A stretch of DNA of 15,033 bases from CAYQQR01 sp964420035 (lineage in GTDB: Bacteria; Bacteroidota; Bacteroidia; Bacteroidales; SM23-62): contig CAYQQR010000063.1 in the NCBI GenBank assembly GCA_964420035.1, positions 1 to 15,033 of the forward strand. The letters run 5' to 3'. Below are positions 6,202 to 14,036 of the stretch, in pieces. The position numbers and the translations under genes were made by a program. The notes under the pieces were generated by a model, which was not told where the DNA came from, made no database searches, and saw only the letters and a list, made by a program, of their open reading frames with translations. The stretch's first letter is position 1; each line of letters begins with the position of its first letter.

Positions 6202-9200
6202 ATGTTTTTTTTCAAAAAAATCGGCTTCCGGGGACTGATCCTGCTGTTTTGGTTTCCTTTTTCCGTATCCGTCGCCCAGGAAGATCTGCAAACGGCCCTG
6301 GAAAAATTGCAGAAAGCCGGGAATATCTTGTCGGCCCAAGGGACGGAAAACGTGGAGGAGCTTTGTGTTTCGGCGTCCGGTAGTTTCAGGTACCGTGAAC
6401 AATGGGATCATTACCTGGAATGCAGGATCCTGCTGGCGCAATATTATGAACGGATCGCCGACCTGGAGGGGTGCAGGGAGCTGCTGGACGAGTCCTTTGA
6501 TCTGTACCATTCCGGTCGGGTCACCAGTGACAGCCTGAAACCCCGTTTATGGTACATAGAGAGCCGTTATTTCAGGCAGAGCGGCCGGCCGGACCGGGCC
6601 CTGGAAAAGCTGGACCGGGTCATCAGTCAACTTGAAGCTACGGGTAGCGATCAAAACTTGCTGAGCCGGGGTTACAATTATGCAGGACTCATTTACCTGG
6701 ACCGGATGGATTATAAAAGGGCCAGGCAGTATTTTGACCGTTCCTATCGCATGGCCCGGCAGCTTACAGAGGGCCCTTCCCTGCTCAGGGAATGGTATTT
6801 CCACAACATCAGCCTGGTGGAAAGGGGTCTGGGGAACATGAGGAAGGCCCTGCAGGATCTGAGAAAAAGCCTGGATATGACCGTTCGGTTAAAGGGGGAG
6901 GATCACCCGGAAACGGCACAATCCTACGTGGCCTATGCCGATTTGCTGATGAATAACCTTATGACCGATTCCGCCTTGTATTACCTGGAGCGGGCGGAGG
7001 AGATATGGATCCGTCATTATGGCCGGGAGCATCCCTACCTGAGTTCCGTCTACGTCGAGTATTCCGATGTGTACTATATCATGGGGGATCATGCCTCGGC
7101 CTCCAATTATTTGCGGAAAGCTATTGAACTGATCAGAAAGTGCTACGGCCCCCGGCATATTGAACTCATCAGTAAATACAGGACGATCGGTAATATTTAT
7201 ATGGTCCGGGAAAGGTACCGGGAGGCCCTGGCCTATTTCCGGAGAGCCGATTCCATAATGCAACACAACCGGTCCGCTCAGATTAATTATTTGCATGCTT
7301 CGGTGGCGTATTGTTATGACCGCATGGGTAAGGCCGACAGTGCACGGTACTATTTTGAACGGTTCATGGACCAGTTATCCACCGGGGAAGATATTTCCAA
7401 TAAGACCGTTCTTTACATGAGGGCTTATGCTGATTTCCTTAGAGTTCAAGGACCAGCTAAGCAATCCAGGCAAATTCATGAACGCTTACTGGACCATGCA
7501 GAAAGGCAGGAAGCCGGTAATCCCTTTACGGCTGCTCTGTTGTATTATACTTATGCACAATACCTTAAGGAAACGGACCGGTCGGAGCAGGCTTTACATA
7601 CCTTTAACAAAGTAATCGGGATCCTTAATCCCGAATTCAACCCGGAGGACGTTCTGGATGTGCCGGAAGAGCAGCCGGTAATGTTCTGGAGGAACTATTA
7701 TTACAGTCTGCTGCATAAAGCCGCTCTGAGCATTGAACTGGCTTCCCGGCAGGATGACCGGGAGAGGCAGGAGGAATATTTCCTTTCCACCCTTGGGACC
7801 GTGGATCATCTGCTGGACATTAAGAGCGGTTTGTATGCCCTGATGCATAATGATGAAAGCAGGTTGATGTTCGGCAATGATTTAAAAAAAGTGTACGAGG
7901 CCGGGATCGAGGCCTCTTTTCAAATGTACCGGGTCACCGGACTGGAAGATTATGCCCGCGGATGCTTTGAGTATTCCGAGAAATCCAGGTATGCTTTGCT
8001 CCGGGCCAATATGGAAAAAGATGCTAAGATACGGTTCAGACGTTTACCCGACAACCTGGAAGAAAATGAATCCGGTGTACTGAGGGAAATCGCATCCATC
8101 CGTCAGCGGATCCGCGAACTGGAAAACGAGGGCCGGTTATCCGACCCTCAGGTCGCATTCTGGAACGAGCTGATCTTTGAAAAGCAACTGGAGCTTGAAA
8201 GCATTAAAAAGCAAATACAAAAGTTCGATCCTGCTTATTATAACTTGAAGTATGAACAGAAGGTAACAGATCCCTTGTATATATCAAAACAGCTTGACCA
8301 GGGAGAACGGCTCGTTGAATATTTTCTGGGTGATCGCTATTGCACCATTTTCGATATAAGCAAGGATACCTTCATGATCCACCGGGCCGGGGTCGATAGT
8401 TCTTTTTATAAGGATATTGAGAATATACGACAGTATGTTCAATATGATTACTTCAATGAAGAAAAGGCTATGACATTTAAGGATTTTGCAGGTTCCTCCG
8501 GACGATTATACACCGGCTTGATTGCTCCCCTGGATATTCCCGGGGGGCATTCTCTGATCATCATTCCGGATGTTCATTTTGCCGGTATTCCCTTCGATGT
8601 TTTGCTCACCGGGGCTGCCAAGGGTCTGGACGCTAATTTACCCTGGCTTATCCGGGACCACGATATTTCCTATGCTTTCTCCGCGAGCCTGTTGTTCCGG
8701 GATGAAAAGGCCCGGGGCCGGGTAAAAAGGAAGGTGCTTGCATTTGCCCCGCATGCTTCCGATGTACAGGAAGCCGATATGGTTTATTCCCGGTCGCTGG
8801 AAATTGACCGGGATTCCCTGAAATCATTGCCCATGACCGGAAGGGAAGCATGGGAGGTCCAGGATCTGTTCGGGGGGAGGGTATACCTGAACGGGGAGGC
8901 CAGCGAATACATCTTCAAACGGAAAGCCGGCCGGTATTCCTTGTTGCACCTGGCCATGCATGCCCTGATCGATGCGGAGGATCCCCTGTATTCCCAACTG
9001 GTGTTTTCGGATGATACCAGCGGGGGTCAGGATGGCTTCCTGAATGTTTATGAGATCTATGATCTGAACCTGAACGCGGAAATGGTGGTGCTCTCGGCCT
9101 GTAACACCGGAACGGGGAAATTGTATCATGGGGAAGGCATCATCAGTCTGGCCCGGGCCTTTGCCTATGCCGGGGTGCCTTCTGTGACCATGACCCTTTG

Positions 9201-9483
9201 GAAGATACCGGATGAGACCAGCTATGAACTTACATTAAGATACTACGGTTATCTAAAGCAGGGATTCGACAAGGCGGCAGCCATGCGCCGGGCCAAACTG
9301 GATTACCTGGAGCGCAAGGACCCTTTTGCTGCCCATCCTGCTGTATGGTCTTCCTACCTGGTGGTGGGAGACAAGTCTTCTCTTGAAACCTCAAAACAAA
9401 AATACTGGATCCTGGTCCTGCTGGGTCTGATGATAGTATCAGGAATTTGGCAGTTCGGAAAGAGGTTTTATAAGAAGGGATGA
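6202..9483 (+). CDS. Exported, membrane-anchored TPR-CHAT protein (caspase-like cysteine protease homologue)
   Basis: This 1093-residue protein combines tetratricopeptide repeats with a CHAT domain, the caspase/separase-clan protease fold. ATG at 6202 gives a clear signal peptide (MFFFKKIGFRGLILLFWF..., likely cut after SVSVA at residue 25). TPR-like helices cover roughly residues 45-560, with Tyr/Ala-rich repeats such as NYAGLIYLDRMDYKRARQYFDRSY. A charged coiled coil follows at about 630-680, and the CHAT domain runs from about 695 to 1060. The catalytic dyad is intact: His920 in LHLAMHALIDAEDPLYS and Cys967 in VVLSACNTGTG, followed by GEGIISLARAFAYAGVPSV and the LWKIPDETS motif. A C-terminal helix (about 1068-1085) with a short basic tail would anchor it with the protease outside the cytoplasm. 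It ends directly against the convergent membrane TPR gene. Substrate unknown. Confidence 0.9.
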   Translation: MFFFKKIGFRGLILLFWFPFSVSVAQEDLQTALEKLQKAGNILSAQGTENVEELCVSASGSFRYREQWDHYLECRILLAQYYERIADLEGCRELLDESFDLYHSGRVTSDSLKPRLWYIESRYFRQSGRPDRALEKLDRVISQLEATGSDQNLLSRGYNYAGLIYLDRMDYKRARQYFDRSYRMARQLTEGPSLLREWYFHNISLVERGLGNMRKALQDLRKSLDMTVRLKGEDHPETAQSYVAYADLLMNNLMTDSALYYLERAEEIWIRHYGREHPYLSSVYVEYSDVYYIMGDHASASNYLRKAIELIRKCYGPRHIELISKYRTIGNIYMVRERYREALAYFRRADSIMQHNRSAQINYLHASVAYCYDRMGKADSARYYFERFMDQLSTGEDISNKTVLYMRAYADFLRVQGPAKQSRQIHERLLDHAERQEAGNPFTAALLYYTYAQYLKETDRSEQALHTFNKVIGILNPEFNPEDVLDVPEEQPVMFWRNYYYSLLHKAALSIELASRQDDRERQEEYFLSTLGTVDHLLDIKSGLYALMHNDESRLMFGNDLKKVYEAGIEASFQMYRVTGLEDYARGCFEYSEKSRYALLRANMEKDAKIRFRRLPDNLEENESGVLREIASIRQRIRELENEGRLSDPQVAFWNELIFEKQLELESIKKQIQKFDPAYYNLKYEQKVTDPLYISKQLDQGERLVEYFLGDRYCTIFDISKDTFMIHRAGVDSSFYKDIENIRQYVQYDYFNEEKAMTFKDFAGSSGRLYTGLIAPLDIPGGHSLIIIPDVHFAGIPFDVLLTGAAKGLDANLPWLIRDHDISYAFSASLLFRDEKARGRVKRKVLAFAPHASDVQEADMVYSRSLEIDRDSLKSLPMTGREAWEVQDLFGGRVYLNGEASEYIFKRKAGRYSLLHLAMHALIDAEDPLYSQLVFSDDTSGGQDGFLNVYEIYDLNLNAEMVVLSACNTGTGKLYHGEGIISLARAFAYAGVPSVTMTLWKIPDETSYELTLRYYGYLKQGFDKAAAMRRAKLDYLERKDPFAAHPAVWSSYLVVGDKSSLETSKQKYWILVLLGLMIVSGIWQFGKRFYKKG

Positions 9484-10356
9484 TTAGTCCAGTTTTTCAG
9501 AGATCTCCTTTGACATTCTCGCGAAATAATCCGTTCCGGATTGCAATTCCCTGAAATACGCGAGTGCTTTTTCCTTATCCTGCAACTTCAGGTAGATCAG
9601 TCCCTTGTACCAGGTGGCATATTTCATCAGCAGGCTGTCTCCTTCAATAAGGCTCAGTTGCTGCAAAGCTCCGGCATGATCCCCGGTCTCAATCAAAGCA
9701 ATGCTTCTGATCAGTTGATATTCAGGTTTCAGGCCTTCCTGCCGGTCCAGTTCTTCCATCAGGCCGGCTGAAATCCCGTAGTTTCCCTGCTCATAGGCAA
9801 ACAATGCCTCTTCAAGCTCAGAATTCTTCATATCACCGGCGGAACGGGTGACCATGTAGGTTCGGACGGGTTCGAAATATTCCGTGAACAGGAGTTCATA
9901 GCTGTTCTTTTTGAGTGTATTCAGGGTAACAACAGAACTTATGGCCAGTATAACGACCATTGCGGCGGCTACCGACCAGAAAAGATATTTGTTGATCATG
10001 ATCTTCCGTTTCCTTTCCGATCCCTTTTCGGTAAATTTCTCATGAGAGGTTTTTAATTCATTCATAAAATGGATTTCATCTTCTGAGTTTTCTTTCTTCC
10101 TGGCTATATAGAGTTTTTCCAATTCTTTCTGTTCCTCTTTACTTAAATGATGATCCCCGGATTGATCCTCTTCGATCAGTTCGGTTTTATGCGAAAGCTT
10201 CCTGTGTTGCTCCTTCATAAACCGGAGCAATGCTTCTGCATTTTCCAGTTCGGCCCTGAGTTCCGGATTTTCAGCCAGTTGTTTTTCAAATTCTTCTCTG
10301 GCTTTCGGATCCAGTTCGTCATGGATATATTTTTCAACCAGTAAGGTATAATTCAT
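9484..10356 (-). CDS. Membrane TPR protein, putative anti-sigma factor of the adjacent ECF sigma
   Basis: The 290-residue product starts MNYTLLVEKYIHDELDPKA, an N-terminal stretch common in Bacteroidota membrane proteins encoded after ECF sigma genes (YI..EL....R..FE..L..NPEL). A charged cytoplasmic segment follows. One membrane helix (about residues 124-147) comes next, and then an outer domain with TPR-like helices (about 180-285, e.g. EEALFAYEQGNYGISAGLMEEL and YKGLIYLKLQDKEKALAYF). No HxxxCxxC zinc motif is present, so it is not a classical ZAS anti-sigma. Its start overlaps the sigma gene by 23 bases, implying coupled translation. The most likely role is to hold or tune the sigma factor in response to an envelope signal; this is inferred from context. 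Confidence 0.75.
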   Translation of the reverse strand: MNYTLLVEKYIHDELDPKAREEFEKQLAENPELRAELENAEALLRFMKEQHRKLSHKTELIEEDQSGDHHLSKEEQKELEKLYIARKKENSEDEIHFMNELKTSHEKFTEKGSERKRKIMINKYLFWSVAAAMVVILAISSVVTLNTLKKNSYELLFTEYFEPVRTYMVTRSAGDMKNSELEEALFAYEQGNYGISAGLMEELDRQEGLKPEYQLIRSIALIETGDHAGALQQLSLIEGDSLLMKYATWYKGLIYLKLQDKEKALAYFRELQSGTDYFARMSKEISEKLD

Positions 10357-10915
10357 CTTTCAGTTCTTTGAATTCTTCAGTTGCGGTAATGGATCTGGCC
10401 AGGTGATCTTTACACCGGTGTTTTTTCACGCTTGCGACTTTTCCTGAACTGAAACCCATGATATCGGCGATCTCCTCGAATGAGATCCCTTCAAAATACA
10501 GTTTCAATATTTTCTTACACGAAGGTTCCAGTTTATTGAAACATTTTTCATACAAACGGATCTTTCGGATTTCCGTTTCCTTGTCTATTTTTTGTTCTTT
10601 GATCGCGTAATCCGAGGACATGTACTCGGTTATGATCTGTTTTCTCGCCCCCAGGGCTTTTAGCCAGATGAACCTGCATACCGCATAAATGTATGTTTCA
10701 AAACGGCAGGTCAGCATCAGTCCTTTTTCCTTTATTCTTCTGTAGGTGATCAGCATCGCTTCCTGAAAGACATCTTTTGCATCTTCCTCTGAGCCGAGAT
10801 TATGTTTGATCATCGATCGGACGCGGGGAAAGGCACTTTGATATACAAAATCAATGATCCCGGGATCATGATCCGCTATACCCTTAATGACCTGGTCTGC
10901 ATCCGGACGTTTCAT
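10334..10915 (-). CDS. ECF-type RNA polymerase sigma factor
   Basis: This 193-residue sigma-70 family protein is of extracytoplasmic-function size. Region 2 covers about residues 20-90: DFVYQSAFPRVRSMI, then EEDAKDVFQEAMLITYRRI (the sigma 2.2-like helix), then FETYIYAVCRFIWLKAL for promoter -10 contact. Region 4 covers about 122-180, with LEPSCKKILKLYFEGISFEEIADIMGF as the helix-turn-helix and KHRCKDHLARSI behind it. It is co-transcribed with the overlapping membrane TPR gene. In Bacteroidota such a sigma is often paired with a membrane TPR protein and a CHAT protein, which fits this neighbourhood (recalled pattern, not checked here). Target promoters are unknown; the cluster's own divergent promoter region is the obvious first candidate. 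Confidence 0.93.
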   Translation of the reverse strand: MKRPDADQVIKGIADHDPGIIDFVYQSAFPRVRSMIKHNLGSEEDAKDVFQEAMLITYRRIKEKGLMLTCRFETYIYAVCRFIWLKALGARKQIITEYMSSDYAIKEQKIDKETEIRKIRLYEKCFNKLEPSCKKILKLYFEGISFEEIADIMGFSSGKVASVKKHRCKDHLARSITATEEFKELKDELYLTG

Positions 10916-10994
10916 AAAGCTTTTAAACTGAAATACTGAATCTATCCCGAAGCTACAATTTTTTTTTTAAAGGATGATAAAGGAATACAAAAGA
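10916..10994 (-). promoter_or_regulatory. Sigma-gene upstream region with possible Bacteroidota -7 element
   Basis: This 79-base gap lies between the end of coxB and the start of the sigma gene. Read on the minus strand it contains TAGCTTCG (10955 to 10948), one mismatch from the Bacteroidota -7 consensus TAnnTTTG, 33 bases upstream of the sigma ATG. A T/A run at 10959-10970 lies just before it and could also help end the coxB transcript. No matching -33 TTTG at the right distance was found. Confidence 0.25.
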
Positions 10995-11948
10995 CTACTC
11001 TTCGGAAACGGTTTTCAGGTATTCGATGATCAGTTCGTTCTCTTTTTCCGATATCATATCTTTATACGAAAGCATCAGTCCTTTGTTATAGCCTTCAACA
11101 ATATCCGCATCCGGTTCATAGATGGCCCTTTTTATATAGTCATCATCGGCAATCACCGTCCTCGTTTCTCCATCGGTGGTTACCGTTCTTTCGCTGCCGT
11201 AGAGTCCCAGGTAGGAAGGACCCACCAGCCGGGTACCATCGGTAGAATGGCAGGCATTGCATCCGTTGCTTTGAAGGATCTGCAGACCGGCGGCACCGGG
11301 TCTTGCCCCTTCGGCAACGCTTGGCAGGGAAGCCGTGGTATCGGCGTACCAGGCATTAAAGGCTGAATCGCTGATGATGTTGACCCCTGTATACATATAA
11401 GAATGCTGCAGTCCGCAATACTCGGTGCAGAAAAGGTCAAATTCACCTTCTTTCTTGGGGATGAACCACATTTCTTTTTCCTTTCCCGGGATCATGTCTT
11501 CCTTTACCCTGAAGGCGGGTATATAGAGCGAATGGATCACATCCAGGCTCACGAGTTCGAGACGTACGGGTTCGTTCACCGGAAGGATCAGGGTGTCCGA
11601 TCTCTTGCCGTTTTCATAAATGAACTGGAAGTTCCACATCCGGGCGATGGCCCTTACGGTCCGGGCATCATCCGGGGGGTTTTTCATCGGTTTCCAGCCA
11701 ACCCATCCGAAGTAAAACATGAGCAGGGCCAGGATGGTGGGTATGATGGTCCAGATCAGTTCCAGCTTGACACTTCCTTTGATCTGGGTGGGTTTGGGAT
11801 TCTTTTCGCGATTGTACTTATAGATGAAATAGATCATCAATACCGTCAGACCGATAAGGAACACGAGTGCAATGCCAATGATGAACATGAAAGTGAAATT
11901 CACGCTGCCGGCAAAGTTTGAAGCATCTATCTGGGTCTGGGTATACAT
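10995..11948 (-). CDS. coxB: Cytochrome c oxidase subunit II with C-terminal cytochrome c domain (caa3 type)
   Basis: Subunit II receives electrons into the oxidase through the binuclear CuA centre. The 317-residue product has two N-terminal helices (about 18-44 and 62-82) and a cupredoxin domain with all CuA ligands: His139 in DVIHSLYIP, then Cys174, Glu176, Cys178, His182 and Met185 in FCTEYCGLQHSYM. A fused cytochrome c domain follows, with heme motif CNACH (Cys230, Cys233, His234) and a probable axial Met292 in KGLMLSYKDM. This makes it a caa3-type enzyme that carries its own electron donor, suitable for direct transfer from ACIII. It is the last gene of the oxidase operon, a less usual position for subunit II, and sits 16 bases after coxD. 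No defects seen. Confidence 0.95.
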   Translation of the reverse strand: MYTQTQIDASNFAGSVNFTFMFIIGIALVFLIGLTVLMIYFIYKYNREKNPKPTQIKGSVKLELIWTIIPTILALLMFYFGWVGWKPMKNPPDDARTVRAIARMWNFQFIYENGKRSDTLILPVNEPVRLELVSLDVIHSLYIPAFRVKEDMIPGKEKEMWFIPKKEGEFDLFCTEYCGLQHSYMYTGVNIISDSAFNAWYADTTASLPSVAEGARPGAAGLQILQSNGCNACHSTDGTRLVGPSYLGLYGSERTVTTDGETRTVIADDDYIKRAIYEPDADIVEGYNKGLMLSYKDMISEKENELIIEYLKTVSEE

Positions 11949-11964
11949 ATTGGTTTAAATTCAA

Positions 11965-12258
11965 TTACTGGAACAAATAGTCCAAAAATGTTACAAAGAT
12001 GATGATGGCTATCAATAGAATGACCCCCAGGGCCATAAAGGTAAACATCCGCTGGTCGAACTTCAGGTGCATGAAATAAAACAGCACCAATGCGGTCTTC
12101 GCGGAAGCCAGTAAGAGGGCAATGCTTACGGTAAGCGGACCCAGGTGGATGGTGGTGACCCAGACCGATATGAGCGTAAGAACGATCAGGGTCAGTAAGA
12201 CATACAGGAAAACCCTGTAGGGGACAATGTGACGTTTTTCTTCCGCTTGCTTGCTCAT
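11965..12258 (-). CDS. coxD: Cytochrome c oxidase subunit IV family protein
   Basis: This 97-residue protein has three membrane helices at about residues 15-35, 40-62 and 70-95. It matches the prokaryotic oxidase subunit IV family: a short charged start (MSKQAEEKRHIVPYRVFLYVL), VTTIHLGPLTVSIALLLASAKTALVLFYFMHLKFD in the middle, and a final hydrophobic helix. The AKTALVLFYFMHL motif is diagnostic. The subunit is an accessory element that stabilises the oxidase and has no cofactors. It sits 12 bases after coxC and 16 before coxB, clearly within one operon. Confidence 0.92.
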   Translation of the reverse strand: MSKQAEEKRHIVPYRVFLYVLLTLIVLTLISVWVTTIHLGPLTVSIALLLASAKTALVLFYFMHLKFDQRMFTFMALGVILLIAIIIFVTFLDYLFQ

Positions 12259-12270
12259 CTTGCTTTTCGT

Positions 12271-12885
12271 TCAGGTGATCAGGTAAAACAGAGGGAACAG
12301 GAAGATCCAAATGATATCCACCAGGTGCCAGTACAAGCCGCTGTTTTCAAGCAGGGCATAATTATCATGTCTCTGCCTGCCCCTGGCTGCAAAAACCATC
12401 ATAACTATAATAAAGACCAGTCCGATGATGAGGTGCAAAGCATGCAGACCGGTCATGGCGAAATACAATCCAAAAAACAGGGTGTCCCCGTGGCCCAGCT
12501 CCGACAGTTCCCCGGAACCCGGGAAGATGCCATGGGAAAACTTCTCTCCCCATTCAAAATATTTGTTCACTAAAAACATCAATCCGAGCAGCACCGTAAT
12601 TCCGAGAAACAGCAGGGTGAGCTTCCTGTTGTTCTTTTGAATGGCCGAGACGGACATGGCGATGGTTGCCGAGCTTATCAAAAGCATGATGGTATTTACC
12701 GTACCGATAAAGGTATCCAGCTCTTCGGCCGCCAGGTGGAACGCCTGTGAATACCGGAAACGGAAAACGGAATAAACCAAAAACAGGCCGGCGAAAAGCA
12801 GAAGTTCGGTGAAAATAAACACCCACATGCCCATCCCGGAGGCCGTGTCATCCCGGTGTATTTCACTATGTGATGGTGATGTCAT
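12271..12885 (-). CDS. coxC: Cytochrome c oxidase subunit III
   Basis: Subunit III lines part of the oxygen entry path and stabilises subunit I. The 204-residue product has five helices, the short bacterial form. It begins with GMGMWVFIFTELLLFAGLFLVYS, continues with NTIMLLISSATIAMSVSAI and LVNKYFEWGEKFSHG, and ends with the family signature TGLHALHLIIGLVFI and YWHLVDIIWIFLFPLFYLI. All expected conserved segments are present. It starts five bases after the stop of coxA, so it is co-transcribed with it. It appears fully intact even though coxA is damaged. Confidence 0.94.
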   Translation of the reverse strand: MTSPSHSEIHRDDTASGMGMWVFIFTELLLFAGLFLVYSVFRFRYSQAFHLAAEELDTFIGTVNTIMLLISSATIAMSVSAIQKNNRKLTLLFLGITVLLGLMFLVNKYFEWGEKFSHGIFPGSGELSELGHGDTLFFGLYFAMTGLHALHLIIGLVFIIVMMVFAARGRQRHDNYALLENSGLYWHLVDIIWIFLFPLFYLIT

Positions 12886-12890
12886 CCGTT

Positions 12891-14036
12891 TTATTTATAA
12901 TCATAAGGACCTTCTTTCATGACGGGGATCTCCTCGAAATTTTCCACACGGGGCGGAGAATCCACGGTCCATTCCAGTGTTTTTCCGCCCCAGGGATCCT
13001 TGCCTGCAGGTTTTCCATGTTTGGCCGACCGGAAAAGGTTGATCAGGATGATCAAGAGACCGGCGATCATGACATAGGCGCCCAGACTGGAAATGATGTG
13101 CCCGCTGTGGAACTCGGGCAGATAATCGTAATAACGCCTCGGCATGCCCTGGATACCCAAAATAAACATGGGAAAATAAAGGGTAAAGAAACCTATAAAG
13201 AAGACTACCCAGCCGGTGTTTGCCCAGCCGCTGTCGTACATCCTGCCATACATTTTCGGGAACCAATAATGCATGGCTCCCAGGAAGGCAAAACCCGTTC
13301 CCCCGAAAACGATGAAATGAAAATGGGCCACCACGAAGTAGGTGTCATGCACATGTACGTTGGTAGCCAGCGAACCCAGCACCAATCCGGACAGGCCCCC
13401 GATCATGAATACAAAGATGAAAGAAACAGCCCAGTAGAACGGGGTTTGCAGGTTCAGGGAACCTTTATGCATGGTGGAGATCCAGTTGAATACTTTGATC
13501 GCCGAGGGGATGGCCACCAGGAAGGTGAGAATGGAAAAAGTAAACAGGGCCGTACCGCTCATGCCCGAGGTGAACATAAGGTGTCCCCAAACGAAATATC
13601 CTACAAAGGCAATGGCAATGGTAGAGACTACAATGAAATTATAACCGAAAATATGTTTCCTCGCCATGGTGGGAATGATCTCTGAAATGACCCCCATGGC
13701 AGGCAGGATCATGATGTATACCGCCGGGTGGGAATAGATTCAGAACAGGTGTTGGTACAGGATGGGATCCCCGCCCAGGGCCGGATCAAAGAAACCGATG
13801 CTCAGGGTTCTTTCCATGATGATCATCAACAGGGTGATGCCCACTATGGGAGTAGCCAGGACCTGTATCCAGGCTGTTCCGTAAAGTGCCCAGGGGAAGA
13901 GGGGCATCTTCATCCACCGCATACCGGGTGCACGCATCCTGTGGATGGTGACGATAAAGTTCAGCCCGGTGAGGATGGAGGAAAACCCCAGGATGAAGGC
14001 ACCCGTGACCGCCGGCAACATGTTGGTGGTGGTCTG
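12891..14036 (-). pseudogene. coxA: Cytochrome c oxidase subunit I, truncated and interrupted
   Basis: Subunit I holds heme a, heme a3 and CuB and reduces oxygen. About 380 codons are recognisable, from TTTN.LPAVTGAFILGFSS through RAPGMRWMKMPLF, the HPAVY motif, the K-channel IPSAIKVFNW and the TYFVVAHFHF heme ligand pair, to a normal C-terminus at 12891. Three defects are visible. The first four or so helices, including the first heme a His and the D-channel entrance, are absent and the frame continues from SCO instead. TGA at 13742-13740 replaces the conserved Trp six residues before the Tyr of SHPAVY. The paired CuB histidines read GHLMF rather than GHHMF (Leu codon at 13580-13578). The rest stays open with no further stops, so any decay would be recent. 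An assembly or consensus error is the main alternative. A downstream ATG at 13712 could only restart a useless fragment. Confidence 0.85.

Noticed and set aside
4116..10915. Type III-E CRISPR (Craspase-like) TPR-CHAT system
   Set aside because: No gRAMP/Cas7-11 gene or CRISPR array is present. This CHAT protein has a signal peptide and a C-terminal membrane anchor, unlike the cytoplasmic Craspase subunit.
12870..13685. Long plus-strand open frame opposite coxA
   Set aside because: It is antisense to clear subunit I sequence, is rich in His, Gln and Gly as expected for a shadow frame, and matches no family.
13740..13742. TGA read as Trp through a variant genetic code, or as selenocysteine
   Set aside because: Trp is TGG throughout the other genes and TGA serves as a normal stop elsewhere in the window. 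CoxA has Trp, not Cys, at this position, so selenocysteine makes no sense.
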